From an uncultured Acetatifactor sp. (lineage in GTDB: Bacteria; Bacillota; Clostridia; Lachnospirales; Lachnospiraceae): a DNA stretch of 13,575 nucleotides. Shown in pieces: positions 13,564-13,575 of this stretch; position 1 is the first letter of the stretch, and each line of letters opens with the position of its first letter. A program made the translations under genes and the position numbers. The stretch covers positions 1-13,575 of the forward strand of contig CAJUJU010000080.1 in NCBI GenBank assembly GCA_910586835.1, in the 5' to 3' direction. Below the pieces are notes generated by a model. It was given only the letters and a program-made list of their open reading frames with translations, was not told the DNA's origin and made no database searches.

Positions 13564-13575
13564 TTATTTCTTACC
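13564..13575 (-). CDS. rplF: C-terminal end of a gene, probably rplF (ribosomal protein L6), partial
   Basis: At the window edge the minus strand reads GGT AAG AAA TAA, giving Gly-Lys-Lys-stop. L6 proteins of Gram-positive bacteria commonly end in Gly/Lys-rich residues, and rplF lies directly upstream of rplR in nearly all bacteria. Only three codons are visible, so the identity rests mainly on gene order. Confidence 0.5.
   Translation of the reverse strand, partial: GKK

Overview
The window is the downstream part of the large ribosomal-protein cluster (spc and alpha regions) of a Gram-positive bacterium, read almost entirely from the minus strand. Gene content, strong AGGAGG-type ribosome binding sites, an S4 without the zinc-finger cysteines, a zinc-lid adenylate kinase, and a small KOW-domain gene between map and infA all suggest class Clostridia, most likely Lachnospiraceae. 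The taxonomy is inferred from protein character and gene order, not from a search.

Layout in transcription order (high to low coordinates). The last codons of a probable rplF enter at the edge, followed by tightly packed rplR, rpsE, rpmD, rplO and secY; rplO and secY overlap by one base. An intrinsic terminator follows secY. Next come two perfect 122-bp tandem repeats plus a partial copy, then a good promoter, then adk, map, a KOW-domain gene and infA. A polytopic membrane protein gene of about 590 codons (GT-C glycosyltransferase-like, unrelated to translation) sits between infA and rpmJ, which are normally neighbours. After a possible second promoter come rpmJ (GTG start), an unusually long 320-nt spacer full of hairpins, then rpsM, rpsK, rpsD, rpoA (GTG start) and rplQ, closed by a strong terminator. 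In this second half every spacer is long and most hold hairpins, unlike the compact rplR-secY block.

The left end holds two unrelated genes converging tail to tail only 4 bp apart: a plus-strand M15-family cell-wall peptidase with an N-terminal membrane anchor, and a minus-strand MATE efflux transporter. A good candidate promoter for the transporter overlaps the rplQ terminator hairpin.

The translation genes supply 30S and 50S ribosomal proteins, the SecYEG channel, initiation factor IF-1, methionine aminopeptidase, adenylate kinase and the RNA polymerase alpha subunit, which is standard co-regulated housekeeping. The parts most worth a second look are the inserted membrane gene, the 122-bp repeat array at the secY/adk junction, the structured rpmJ-rpsM spacer, the perfect 14-bp hairpin in front of rpsD, and the enlarged L17. 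No tRNA, rRNA, CRISPR array or insertion-sequence transposase was seen.
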